NCBI GenBank assembly: GCA_045654545.1
Contig: JAZONO010000010.1
Span: 1 to 25,779 of the forward strand
DNA length: 25,779 nt
From: SIG588 sp045654545
Lineage (GTDB): Bacteria; Bacillota; Clostridia; Oscillospirales; Acutalibacteraceae
Direction: 5' to 3'
The translations under genes and the position numbers were made by a program. The notes beneath the pieces were generated by a model. That model saw only the letters and a list, made by a program, of their open reading frames with translations. It was not told the origin of the DNA and searched no databases. Within the stretch, counting starts at the first letter, position 1, and every line of letters starts with the position of its first letter. Shown here piece by piece: positions 1 to 7,864 of the stretch.

Positions 1-1755
1 CGTAACGGTTGGAACGGCATTGATTTCAAAACCTACAAGTGCGATAACCACTACATCGATTACTTGGCTGGTCACTTCTTCAATCGCGGTATCGTCATCG
101 GTGCCGGCGCGGAGAATGGCTACGTGCGCAACTACCAGTTCAACTATAACTCCATTTTCCGAACGTTTCTTGACACATGGTCCGGCTTTGGCGGCGAGCC
201 CTCCTCGCAGGAAATAGCTTCCAGGTTCCACCAGCCCATGCAGGCACAGTTCAACAACAACTCCATCGTTCTGCAGCTCGGTCACGTGGAAAATCAGTTG
301 GTGTATAACTGCTTCAACTACGCAAGCTACATTGGCGTGCACCTCGTGGAAGAGGATGGCAAAGCGGCCGATGCCCGTATCTTCGGTTACGGCGTGGACT
401 ACGGCACGCAATCGGTCAAGATCGAAGCGGCCGAGCACGTGGAATTCACCAACCTGCAGTTGACCGCATTCAACCAGTGCGGTGACAACAGCGCCACGGA
501 ACGCTGGGCGGTGGATCAAAGCAAGACTCCGCTGTATGACATTTGGCTGACCGATACCTTCGACGGCGAAGTCACGGTTACCAACTTCACCGAGTGGGGA
601 TACACGCCGACGTCGGGTGTGCGTGTGGACAGCGGTGTGTTGAATTTGTACAATGCACAGTTCGGCCATACGGAGTCTCACTTGTTTGAACTGAACGGCG
701 ATGGTAAGCTCAATATTGTCGGCTTTAACTCCTTGCGTGATGACAATCCTGCGCTTGTGGATAACGATCCGGAAAACCTGCACATCACCGCCGGCTTCTA
801 TGCCACTGCTCCTGCCGGTTTGGAAAATGCAGGCACCTTCGAGCATGTGTACAAGCGTCAGTATCGCTACGCTGTGCCGAAGAACGTGGATTTCCCCGAA
901 GGTTCCGAAATCGTGAAGGTGGAATCCTTCGATGAATACACCTTCTCCGATACCACCGAGTTCCGTACCGACGATCTTCGTGCCACGACTATCCGTCGCG
1001 GCGCGGCACGTCTGCGCTTGAGTGCAAGCATGATGATGCTCGGTCTGAAGACCGGTCAGGAAAAATCCGAAGAGATGCCCTTTGTGTTGGAAGGCGGTGC
1101 GAAAGACTCCATCTACCGTATGGAATGGCGCATCAACATTGCCGAGATGCGTAACACGATTGACAGTGCAATCTATCTCTACCTCTCCAATGCCAATACG
1201 AAGAATCAGCAGGTGCTGACCATTAACTTGGATGGTTCGGTGCAAGATCAAACCGGTGCCAAGTTTGCCAACATCGCCATCGGTACGGACTACCGTGTGG
1301 CGGTGGAAGTGGATGCCCGTAACGTCGATAACAAGACGGTGACGGTGTATCTGATGGACGATGACAGCAAAGTGATCGCCAGAGGTGCTACCTCGGCACT
1401 GAACAAGGCAACCTTCCAGGGGGCTAACAACACGGTGACCGGCTTTGCGTTCTCCGCTCTTGCATCGCCGTTCGATGCGCCCGAAACCGAAACCGACTTC
1501 ACTATCGACTACTTCTACATCGTCAAGAGTGAGAAGAGCACGCTGGCGTCGGATAAGGTGGGCGACGTGAACGGCGACAACAAAGTCGACTCCACCGATG
1601 CACGTCTGGTTCTGCAGTATGCGGTCGGCAAGGTTACCACCCTTAGCAACCAAGCCGCTGCAAACGTGAACGGTGACGGCAAGATCGATTCGACCGATGC
1701 GCGTTTGATCCTGCAATACGCTGTCGGAAAGATCCAAGACTTTTCGCAAAAATAA
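1..1755 (+). CDS. Secreted beta-helix protein with C-terminal type I dockerin (5' end missing)
   Basis: The frame is open from base 1, so the start and signal peptide lie outside the window; 584 residues are visible. The first 280 or so residues look like a parallel beta-helix (pectate-lyase-like fold): short repeated turns rich in N, G and aromatic residues, with phrases such as VENQLVYNCFNYASYIGVHL and VEFTNLQLTAFNQ. Residues about 330-510 look like a beta-sandwich of the LamG or carbohydrate-binding type; this is inferred from texture only. Residues about 521-580 are a type I dockerin: two calcium-loop repeats (DVNGDNKVDSTDARL, then NVNGDGKIDSTDARL), each followed by an LQYAVGK helix. Dockerins bind cohesins on scaffoldins or cell-surface proteins, so this is probably an extracellular polysaccharide-acting or adhesion protein. 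No catalytic motif can be assigned. It is transcribed separately from thyX: a terminator follows and thyX has its own promoter. Confidence 0.85.
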   Translation, partial: RNGWNGIDFKTYKCDNHYIDYLAGHFFNRGIVIGAGAENGYVRNYQFNYNSIFRTFLDTWSGFGGEPSSQEIASRFHQPMQAQFNNNSIVLQLGHVENQLVYNCFNYASYIGVHLVEEDGKAADARIFGYGVDYGTQSVKIEAAEHVEFTNLQLTAFNQCGDNSATERWAVDQSKTPLYDIWLTDTFDGEVTVTNFTEWGYTPTSGVRVDSGVLNLYNAQFGHTESHLFELNGDGKLNIVGFNSLRDDNPALVDNDPENLHITAGFYATAPAGLENAGTFEHVYKRQYRYAVPKNVDFPEGSEIVKVESFDEYTFSDTTEFRTDDLRATTIRRGAARLRLSASMMMLGLKTGQEKSEEMPFVLEGGAKDSIYRMEWRINIAEMRNTIDSAIYLYLSNANTKNQQVLTINLDGSVQDQTGAKFANIAIGTDYRVAVEVDARNVDNKTVTVYLMDDDSKVIARGATSALNKATFQGANNTVTGFAFSALASPFDAPETETDFTIDYFYIVKSEKSTLASDKVGDVNGDNKVDSTDARLVLQYAVGKVTTLSNQAAANVNGDGKIDSTDARLILQYAVGKIQDFSQK

Positions 1756-1763
1756 ATAATCGG

Positions 1764-1791
1764 AAAAGCCAAGGAGAAATCCTTGGCTTTT
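1764..1791 (+). terminator. Rho-independent terminator after the dockerin gene
   Basis: A perfect 12-bp stem (1764-1775 with 1780-1791) closes a GAAA tetraloop. Its 3' arm runs into a T-rich tract (CTTTTTTGTTGTTTTT). It begins 9 bases after the stop codon. Confidence 0.9.
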
Positions 1792-1826
1792 TTGTTGTTT
1801 TTCGTAGGATTTTTTATTTTTACCTG

Positions 1827-1855
1827 TTGCGGTTGTCGCTCATATCTGTTATAAT
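1827..1855 (+). promoter_or_regulatory. Sigma-A promoter (extended -10) for the thyX operon
   Basis: A consensus TATAAT (1850-1855) is preceded by TG at 1847-1848 (extended -10). A weak -35, TTGCGG (1827-1832), lies 17 bp upstream. The expected start near 1862 gives a leader of about 40 nt before thyX. Confidence 0.75.
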
Positions 1856-1901
1856 AAACTAAATATAGAGTTTTATAGTTTGAATGTAAGGAGTGGTTAG
1901 C

Positions 1902-2666
1902 ATGAAGGTGAAATTGATCACCCATACCCCGAATCCTGAACAGACCATCGCCGTGGCGGCACGTCTTTGTTATTCTCCTGCGACCATCGACGAAGTGAGT
2001 GAGATGTTGACCCCCGAAAAGGCGGCAAAATTTGTGGAAATGCTGGGCGATCTTGGTCATGACAGCCCGGTGGAACACGTGACGTTTACGTTTGGCATTG
2101 AAGAAGTGTCCCGCTCGCTGTTGGCGGAGATCACCCGTCATCGCATTGCTTCCTTCAGCGTGCAGAGCCAACGCTACGTGACGGAGAACAGTTTCTCCTA
2201 TGTTACACCGCCGGCAATTGCGGACATTCCCGAAGCGGTGGAGGAATTCCGGCGTGCGATGGCAGAGGATCAAGAGCATTATAATCGTTTGGCGGATATG
2301 TTGCGTGAAAAGCACCGTGCGGCGTTTGAGGCAGAGGGGATGACTCCAGAAGCCGCCGCTAAAGCGGCCGAAAAGCGTGCGATCGAGGATGCCCGTTTCG
2401 TGCTTCCCAATGCTTGCACCACCAAGATCATTATGACGATGAACGTGCGCAGTTTGCGCAATTTCTTCCATCTGCGTTGCTGTAACCGCGCCCAGTGGGA
2501 GATTCGTGCCTTGGCAACCGAAATGCTTCGCTTGTGTCACGAAGTGGCGCCGCATATGTTTGCCAAATCCGGTCCTTCTTGTGTGAGCGGACCGTGCCCC
2601 GAAGGTAAAATGTGTTGTGGCAAAACGGCCGAAGTGCGTGCCGCCTTTGCCGCATTGAAGGAGTGA
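1902..2666 (+). CDS. thyX: Flavin-dependent thymidylate synthase ThyX
   Basis: Converts dUMP to dTMP using methylene-THF as carbon donor and FAD/NADPH as reductant; cytoplasmic homotetramer in the family. The protein is 254 residues, about the usual length. The diagnostic ThyX motif RHRX7S is present at residues 79-89 (RHRIASFSVQS), followed by QRYV. A later CCNRAQWEIR stretch matches the conserved dUMP-binding arginine region. The ATG at 1902 is chosen because AAGGAG (1888-1893) lies 8 nt upstream; a GTG at 1893 lies inside that site. The C-terminal tail has four cysteines (227, 232, 238, 239). It is the first gene of the operon and is followed 5 bases later by a thymidylate kinase-like gene, the next enzyme towards dTTP. 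Confidence 0.95.
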   Translation: MKVKLITHTPNPEQTIAVAARLCYSPATIDEVSEMLTPEKAAKFVEMLGDLGHDSPVEHVTFTFGIEEVSRSLLAEITRHRIASFSVQSQRYVTENSFSYVTPPAIADIPEAVEEFRRAMAEDQEHYNRLADMLREKHRAAFEAEGMTPEAAAKAAEKRAIEDARFVLPNACTTKIIMTMNVRSLRNFFHLRCCNRAQWEIRALATEMLRLCHEVAPHMFAKSGPSCVSGPCPEGKMCCGKTAEVRAAFAALKE

Positions 2667-2671
2667 ACGTC

Positions 2672-3340
2672 ATGGGTCGTCTGATCGTGGTGGACGGCTT
2701 GGACGGATGTGGAAAAAGCACACAGCTTGAACGGCTGGATGCGTATTTCCGTCAAAGTGGGATACCCTACAAACAAATCTCGTTTCCGGATTATCAAAAC
2801 CCCTCCTCGGCACTGGTGAAACTGTATTTGGACGGCAGTTTGGGCAATCATCCGTCGGATGTGAATGCCTATGCCTCTTCCACGTTTTATGCGGTGGATC
2901 GCTATGCCAGTTTCAAGCAGTTTTGGCAGACCGAATATGAACGAGGCGACTTGATTGTGGCGGCACGTTACGTGACCTCCAACGCAATCCATCAAATGTC
3001 CAAACTGCCGCGTGACGAGTGGGACGGTTACCTTTCGTGGCTGGAAGAGTTTGAGTACGACCGCTTGGGTTTGCCGCGGCCGAACAGCGTGGTGTTTTTG
3101 GATATGCCGCCCGAAGTGGCAGATAAGTTGGTTATGTCCCGTTATGCAGGGGATGCCGCCAAAAAGGACATTCACGAACGCGATGCGGCATATTTGGCGG
3201 CTTGCCGTCCTGCGGCGTTATATGTGGCGGAAAAGTGGGGGTGGCACGTCATTGCGTGTGCCGCCAACGGAGAACCGCGAAAAATTGAAAACATTACAGC
3301 GGATATTTTAGCCGCTGTCAAAGGAGATATTGCACTTTGA
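2672..3340 (+). CDS. tmk: Thymidylate kinase-like nucleotide kinase (divergent)
   Basis: A 222-residue P-loop kinase of the thymidylate kinase family, expected to phosphorylate dTMP to dTDP. The P-loop is DGLDGCGKST (residues 8-17). The substrate-site helix reads ARYVTSNAIHQ (residues 98-108), and a lid-like region follows with SRY and KKDIHE. Most thymidylate kinases have Asp or Glu before the arginine in the DR(Y/H) motif; here it is Ala98, so this belongs to a divergent subfamily or has shifted specificity. The start is ATG 2672, with GAAGGAG (2657-2663) inside the end of thyX. The tight coupling to thyX supports a role in dTTP supply. Related deoxynucleoside kinases are the main alternative. 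Confidence 0.8.
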   Translation: MGRLIVVDGLDGCGKSTQLERLDAYFRQSGIPYKQISFPDYQNPSSALVKLYLDGSLGNHPSDVNAYASSTFYAVDRYASFKQFWQTEYERGDLIVAARYVTSNAIHQMSKLPRDEWDGYLSWLEEFEYDRLGLPRPNSVVFLDMPPEVADKLVMSRYAGDAAKKDIHERDAAYLAACRPAALYVAEKWGWHVIACAANGEPRKIENITADILAAVKGDIAL

Positions 3341-4233
3341 GTGCCGAACTGTCATTTCACACCCCGACGTATGATGATGCCGCGTGGTGTATTCCGTTAC
3401 TGAAAGCGGCACCGTCGCGATGCTGTGAATACAGTTTCGCCAATATGATGGCATGGCGCGAGCATTTTGACACGCAAGTGGCGTTGGTGGACGGTGCGGT
3501 CGTGATTCGCTTTGGCGGTGAATTTCCGCATTATTTGGCACCTGCCGGTGAACAAGGGGAACAGGCGCTCGAAACCCTGTTTCAAGATGCACACCGCCAC
3601 GGTAAGCCGCTCTGCGTATTCGGTTACGAAGACGAGGACGTGGATCGTTTGGCTCGTCGCTACACCGTGTCATCGCGTGAGGAATACCGTGACGAATTCG
3701 ATTATTTGTATCGGGTGGAGGATCTCGCGCAACTGGCAGGACGATCCTATCACGCCAAGCGCAACCACATCGCAGCATTTTCACGCGAGTTTGCGTGGGA
3801 GTATGAGGAATTGCGTGATGAGAACGTGGCAGAGGTGCACGCTTGTGCGGATGTGTGGTATCAGCAACGGGTGTCCGTTGTCACCGACGAGGACGGAGCC
3901 TTGCTGTCGGAGAACAAAGCGATTCACGAATTGCTCACACACCGCCGTGAAACCGAGTTGCGCGGTGGCTTGATTCGGGTAAACGGTGCGGTGGTGGCGT
4001 TCACATTCGGTGCACCGCTCACGGGCGATACGTTTGATACGTTGGTGGAAAAGGCGCTGACAGGGTATGACAAGGCCTATGCGGTCATCAACCGTGAATT
4101 TGCCCGCCGCACGATTGCGGAATTTACGTATGTGAACCGTGAAAACGACGTTGGTGCCGAAGGGTTGCGCCGCGCAAAGCTGTCGTACTATCCCGTGGCG
4201 CTTGTGAAAAAGATTTTGTGCACGATGGAATAA
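3337..4233 (+). CDS. DUF2156 protein (phosphatidylglycerol lysyltransferase C-terminal-like)
   Basis: A 298-residue soluble protein that resembles the DUF2156 family, a double GNAT-like fold also found as the aminoacyl-transfer domain of MprF. Supporting phrases are YSFANMMAWREHF near the start, RDEFDYLYRVEDLAQLAGRS and YHAKRNHIAAF in the middle, and FTYVNRENDVGAEGLRRAKLSYYP near the end. There are no membrane segments, so it is not a complete MprF; its acceptor is unknown. The start is TTG 3337, with AAGGAG (3321-3326) 10 nt upstream and a 4-base TTGA overlap with the tmk stop, which indicates translational coupling. No better ATG or GTG exists in this frame nearby. Confidence 0.8.
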   Translation: MSAELSFHTPTYDDAAWCIPLLKAAPSRCCEYSFANMMAWREHFDTQVALVDGAVVIRFGGEFPHYLAPAGEQGEQALETLFQDAHRHGKPLCVFGYEDEDVDRLARRYTVSSREEYRDEFDYLYRVEDLAQLAGRSYHAKRNHIAAFSREFAWEYEELRDENVAEVHACADVWYQQRVSVVTDEDGALLSENKAIHELLTHRRETELRGGLIRVNGAVVAFTFGAPLTGDTFDTLVEKALTGYDKAYAVINREFARRTIAEFTYVNRENDVGAEGLRRAKLSYYPVALVKKILCTME

Positions 4234-4250
4234 CAAAGGAGGCGGTCCGC

Positions 4251-5084
4251 GTGACACAGTTTGTGTGGGCGGACGGCCGCCATACAAACGATATTCTCAC
4301 CTTGTGGAAACAAGGGTTTCCCGAGGATACCGAAGAGGATATACGGGCATTTTTAAACACCCTTCGCCAAGATGCGCGCTGTTTTATGTTGATGCAGGGA
4401 GGAGAAGCGCGCAGCATGGCGTTTGTGATTCCGTCCGTGCTCATGCAAAACGGCAAAAAGACGGTGTGGTATGTGTATGCGGCGGCAACCGCCACACAGC
4501 ACCGCAAAAAAGGGTTGTTTGCTCGTCTTTTGGAAGAGTTGGCACGCCGTGCGGAAGGGGAAGGGGTTTACGGAATGTTCTTGCGCCCTGCCACCCCGTC
4601 ATTGTTCGGGTATTATGAGCGCTTGGGATTCAAAACTGCCTTTTCGGTGGAGCAGATCAAGTGTAAAGCAAAAGAACTTTACAGCGAAATTGAGAGTATA
4701 ACGTGGCAAACGGTTACGTCGCACCATGCGGTATGCCGACAGTATTGGCTGTCGGTGTGTGGTGTGCCGCATATTCTGTGGTCGGAACGCGCAACCGATT
4801 ATGCCGTAAAACTCTTGGAAAACGGCGGTATGTTGGCATCCACAAAGGGTGCGGTCATGTATCGCCGCGAAGGGGATCGGCTGACCGTGACCGAATTGCT
4901 GTGCAGACGGCAAGACAGGGAAATGGTGCTGTCCTCGCTGGCAAGGCAATTTTCTTGTCGAGAGATTTGTATTATTACCCCCTCGTTTAACGAGGAAAAT
5001 AAACGTCCCTTCGGGATGTTTCGCGCAACTTGTTCCATTTCCGTCGAGGATGACGGTTGGTATATGGGGTTTTCATTGGAGTAA
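4251..5084 (+). CDS. GNAT family N-acetyltransferase
   Basis: A 277-residue protein whose N-terminal half has a GNAT fold. Motif A, which binds acetyl-CoA, is visible at residues about 76-95 (ATATQHRKKGLFARLLEEL), and the typical PSLFGYYERLGF follows. The C-terminal half (about residues 135-277) is a second domain that I cannot assign; the two-domain build resembles Eis-like acetyltransferases. The substrate is unknown. The start is GTG 4251 because AAAGGAGG (4236-4242) lies 8 nt upstream; a GTG at 4218 would sit inside the previous gene without a site. It lies 17 bases after the DUF2156 gene, so the two transferases form a pair inside the operon. Confidence 0.85.
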   Translation: MTQFVWADGRHTNDILTLWKQGFPEDTEEDIRAFLNTLRQDARCFMLMQGGEARSMAFVIPSVLMQNGKKTVWYVYAAATATQHRKKGLFARLLEELARRAEGEGVYGMFLRPATPSLFGYYERLGFKTAFSVEQIKCKAKELYSEIESITWQTVTSHHAVCRQYWLSVCGVPHILWSERATDYAVKLLENGGMLASTKGAVMYRREGDRLTVTELLCRRQDREMVLSSLARQFSCREICIITPSFNEENKRPFGMFRATCSISVEDDGWYMGFSLE

Positions 5085-5101
5085 AAGAAGGTGCATACAT
5101 T

Positions 5102-5641
5102 ATGGTATACGTATTTCTGGCCGACGGGTTTGAAGAGATCGAAGCATTGGCGCCGATCGATATTTTGCGTCGTGCCGGTCTGTCGGTGCAGACGGTGGGA
5201 ATCGGCGGTCGAGAGATCACCGGGTCCCACGGTGTCACGTTCATAGCCGATATTGCCGATGAGGCGTTCATACCCGACGATATGGAAGCGGTGGTGTTGC
5301 CGGGCGGTATGCCGGGTACAAAGAACCTGGAAGCTTCGCGCACGGTAGCGGCGGCATTAACTCGTGCCACCGAAGAACACTGTGTGATCGCGGCTATCTG
5401 TGCCGCGCCATCGATTTTGGGACATAAGGGATTACTGCAAGGCAAACGCGCCACATGTTACCCCGGTTTTGAGGAGGCGTTGCAAGGGGCATCTGCCACG
5501 GGAGAGCCGGTGGTGATCGACGGTCATTTTGTCACCGCGCGCGGTGCAGGCGCTGCCGTGGACTTTGCCCTTGCGTTGGTTTCCGTTTTGTGTTCGCCGG
5601 AAGAAGCCACACACCTCAAGGAGGTGTTACAATGCCCGTAG
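5102..5641 (+). CDS. DJ-1/PfpI family protein (YajL/ThiJ-like)
   Basis: A 179-residue, single-domain protein of the DJ-1 superfamily. The family's reactive cysteine is present at the nucleophile elbow (AAICAAPSILG, Cys100), and its partner glutamate is Glu14 in GFEEIEAL, equivalent to Glu18 of human DJ-1. The LPGGMPGTKNL segment is also typical. Proposed roles for the family include oxidative or carbonyl stress protection (chaperone, glyoxalase or deglycase activity; this is debated). The start is ATG 5102 with AGAAGG about 9 nt upstream. Its 3' end overlaps the next gene by 10 bases, so translation of the two is probably coupled. Confidence 0.9.
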   Translation: MVYVFLADGFEEIEALAPIDILRRAGLSVQTVGIGGREITGSHGVTFIADIADEAFIPDDMEAVVLPGGMPGTKNLEASRTVAAALTRATEEHCVIAAICAAPSILGHKGLLQGKRATCYPGFEEALQGASATGEPVVIDGHFVTARGAGAAVDFALALVSVLCSPEEATHLKEVLQCP

Positions 5642-6255
5642 CCGATATTCGCCCCGTAAAAGAAGGGCTTCGTCAGAAATATAAGCAGCAGCGCGCGGTT
5701 ATGCAACCCGAAGAAAAGGCGCAGATCGACGAAGTGATCGCCGCTCGTGTGGCTTCCCTTTGGCAGTATCAACGATGCCGTATGTTGCTGATTTACGTGT
5801 CCACTAAAATCGAGGTGGATACCTTCCGCATCATTGAACACGCCTTGGCGGAGGGCAAAACCGTGGCGGTGCCGCGGTGTGTTCCCGGCACACGTCAAAT
5901 GGAATTTTATCGCATCGACAGCGTGGACGAGTTGGAACCCGGCACGTTCGGCGTGTTGGAACCGTTGCCGAACCCCGAAAAATTGGTTGCGGAGTTTGCA
6001 CAGGACAGTTTGTGTGTGGTGCCTGCCCTCAGTTACGACTGGAACGGATTTCGCTTGGGGTACGGAAAGGGGTATTACGACCGTTTTCTCTCCAAATATA
6101 ACGGCGTAATGATCGGCATTTGTTACAGCGATTGCGTGCAACGCAAGTTACCGCACGGACGGTTTGACCGCCCGGTGGAATTGCTGGTGACCGAACGGTA
6201 TTTGCGCCGTACGGCTACCCATCGTCCGCGCGAAACGTATGGAAATCGCGGATAA
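5632..6255 (+). CDS. 5-formyltetrahydrofolate cyclo-ligase
   Basis: ATP-dependent conversion of 5-formyl-THF to 5,10-methenyl-THF, returning a storage or inhibitory folate to the active one-carbon pool. The protein is 207 residues, slightly over the usual 180-200. The family signature GFRLGYGKGYYDR is at residues 139-151, with VPALSYDW just before it. The start is ATG 5632, preceded by AAGGAGGTG (5619-5627). It shares an operon with thyX, which consumes methylene-THF, so its placement fits folate recycling for dTMP synthesis. The last 15 or so residues form an Arg-rich tail beyond the usual domain. Confidence 0.92.
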   Translation: MPVADIRPVKEGLRQKYKQQRAVMQPEEKAQIDEVIAARVASLWQYQRCRMLLIYVSTKIEVDTFRIIEHALAEGKTVAVPRCVPGTRQMEFYRIDSVDELEPGTFGVLEPLPNPEKLVAEFAQDSLCVVPALSYDWNGFRLGYGKGYYDRFLSKYNGVMIGICYSDCVQRKLPHGRFDRPVELLVTERYLRRTATHRPRETYGNRG

Positions 6256-6279
6256 ACCTACCAAAGGAGGTGTCGTTTT

Positions 6280-7854
6280 ATGGCGGATACGTTGGAAGAG
6301 ATCTTGGCAGAATTGAGTGCAAAACGAGCGGAAGAACACACCGCCGATGAACCGTCGACAGACGAAACGGTGTCAGTTGAGAACGAAACGGATGATCGCC
6401 GTGCAAAGGTGGCGTCCTTCCGCTTGGAAATGAATATTGACGATGAGTTCGGTGAGTATGAAGAACCGCCCGTTCCTGAAGTTCAGGAACAGGCAGCCGA
6501 GGACGCCTTGAATGAAGAGCCGATTCTCCTTACGGAAGAAGAGGAGGCGCCGACAACCGAGGAAGAGCCTTCGAGCGAAGAGGAAACGTCGCCTGTTCCC
6601 GAAACGGTGGAAGAAGAAACACCCGAAGAGGTCGTGCCGGAGAAAAAGCGCAAAAAGAAACGTGCGCGCATGGGCGAAAAAGAACGTGCGCTGTGGGGAT
6701 GCGCCGGCGGTATGTTCTATATTCTGGTTGTTATCGGAATCTCGTTGGTGTTGGCGAGTGTCATCATTATGGCGGCATTGGATCTGACCGGCATCGGCAA
6801 ATCGAGCAAAAACGTGCGTGTCGTGGTGGAAGACGGAGCAACCCCCGAAAGCATCAGTGCGGTGTTGAAGGATCACAAGTTGATCAATCACCCCTTCTTC
6901 TTCAAACTGTATGCCACCGTCACGGGAAAAGACGATGCCTTCAAATCCGGTGTATACACCTTCTCTGCCAATATGGGATACGGTAACATTATGGATATGT
7001 TGCGTGTGGGTGTGCCGCGTAAGGTCGTGACCATCACCATCCCGGAAGGGTACACAATCGATAAGATTGCCGCTTTGATGGAAGAGAACTCGGTGTGCAC
7101 GAAAAACGATTTCTACGATGCGGTGCTGGGTGGCAATTACGACGATTATTCCTTTGTGGCATCCATCCCGGAAGCGACGGGCAAATATGCCGGTCGCGGC
7201 TATGCGTTGGAAGGGTATCTTTATCCCGATACGTATGAGTTTTATACCGGCAGTACGGGCGAAACCGTGGTGCGTAAGTTCCTTGCCAACTTCGATAACC
7301 GCATTGATACCACGATGCGAACGAAGATTGAGATGCTTTCGGAAGAGCTCGGTATGAATTTGAGTTTGAACGACGTGGTTATCATCGCCTCCATTGTACA
7401 GGCAGAAGCCGGCAGCGATGAGTGGTCCAAAGTGTCGCACGTGTTGCTGAACCGTTTGCAGAATGCCGCGTATTTCCCCAGCCTGCAATGCGATTCCACC
7501 ACCGATTATTACAACAGTTTGAATTTGGCGGTGGAGGGGCTGAAAGCGGATGCCAATGCCTATAACTCTTATACGCGCCAGGGCTTGGTTGTCGGTGCCA
7601 TCAGCAATCCCGGCATGAAAGCCATTCAAGCCGTGCTGGAACCGGCAACGCTGGAAGAGATCAAACAGTATATGGCATACCGCGCAAGCCGTGACGTGGA
7701 AGGCGATCAGTTTGCACCGTTGCGTTATCAAAACGATACGTGGAACGCGAAGGGCGATTACTATTTCTTTGCAACCAATATGGAAACCGGTGTGACCTAT
7801 TACACCACCAATGCAACGGATCACGGGATCATTTGCAGTCATTACGGAATTTAG
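6280..7854 (+). CDS. mltG: Endolytic murein transglycosylase MltG (YceG/YrrL)
   Basis: A membrane-anchored enzyme that cleaves nascent glycan strands and sets peptidoglycan chain length. It has 524 residues. Residues 1-125 or so form a strongly acidic cytoplasmic region rich in E, P and T, ending in the basic patch KKRKKKRAR. One membrane segment follows at about 143-168 (MFYILVVIGISLVLASVIIM). A LysM-like subdomain (about 180-245) and the YceG catalytic domain come next. The putative catalytic Glu is E376 in IASIVQAEAG, followed by LLNRLQ, LQCDSTTDY and GLVVGAISNPG. The start is ATG 6280 with AAAGGAGGTG 7 nt upstream. It is first of a tandem pair with the shorter paralogue 10 bases downstream. 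Confidence 0.93.
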   Translation: MADTLEEILAELSAKRAEEHTADEPSTDETVSVENETDDRRAKVASFRLEMNIDDEFGEYEEPPVPEVQEQAAEDALNEEPILLTEEEEAPTTEEEPSSEEETSPVPETVEEETPEEVVPEKKRKKKRARMGEKERALWGCAGGMFYILVVIGISLVLASVIIMAALDLTGIGKSSKNVRVVVEDGATPESISAVLKDHKLINHPFFFKLYATVTGKDDAFKSGVYTFSANMGYGNIMDMLRVGVPRKVVTITIPEGYTIDKIAALMEENSVCTKNDFYDAVLGGNYDDYSFVASIPEATGKYAGRGYALEGYLYPDTYEFYTGSTGETVVRKFLANFDNRIDTTMRTKIEMLSEELGMNLSLNDVVIIASIVQAEAGSDEWSKVSHVLLNRLQNAAYFPSLQCDSTTDYYNSLNLAVEGLKADANAYNSYTRQGLVVGAISNPGMKAIQAVLEPATLEEIKQYMAYRASRDVEGDQFAPLRYQNDTWNAKGDYYFFATNMETGVTYYTTNATDHGIICSHYGI

Positions 7855-7864
7855 GGTGAGCACT

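Noticed and set aside
2431..3175. Overlapping minus-strand frames across thyX and tmk
   Set aside because: They lie opposite conserved plus-strand genes with intact motifs, and have no promoter or ribosome site.
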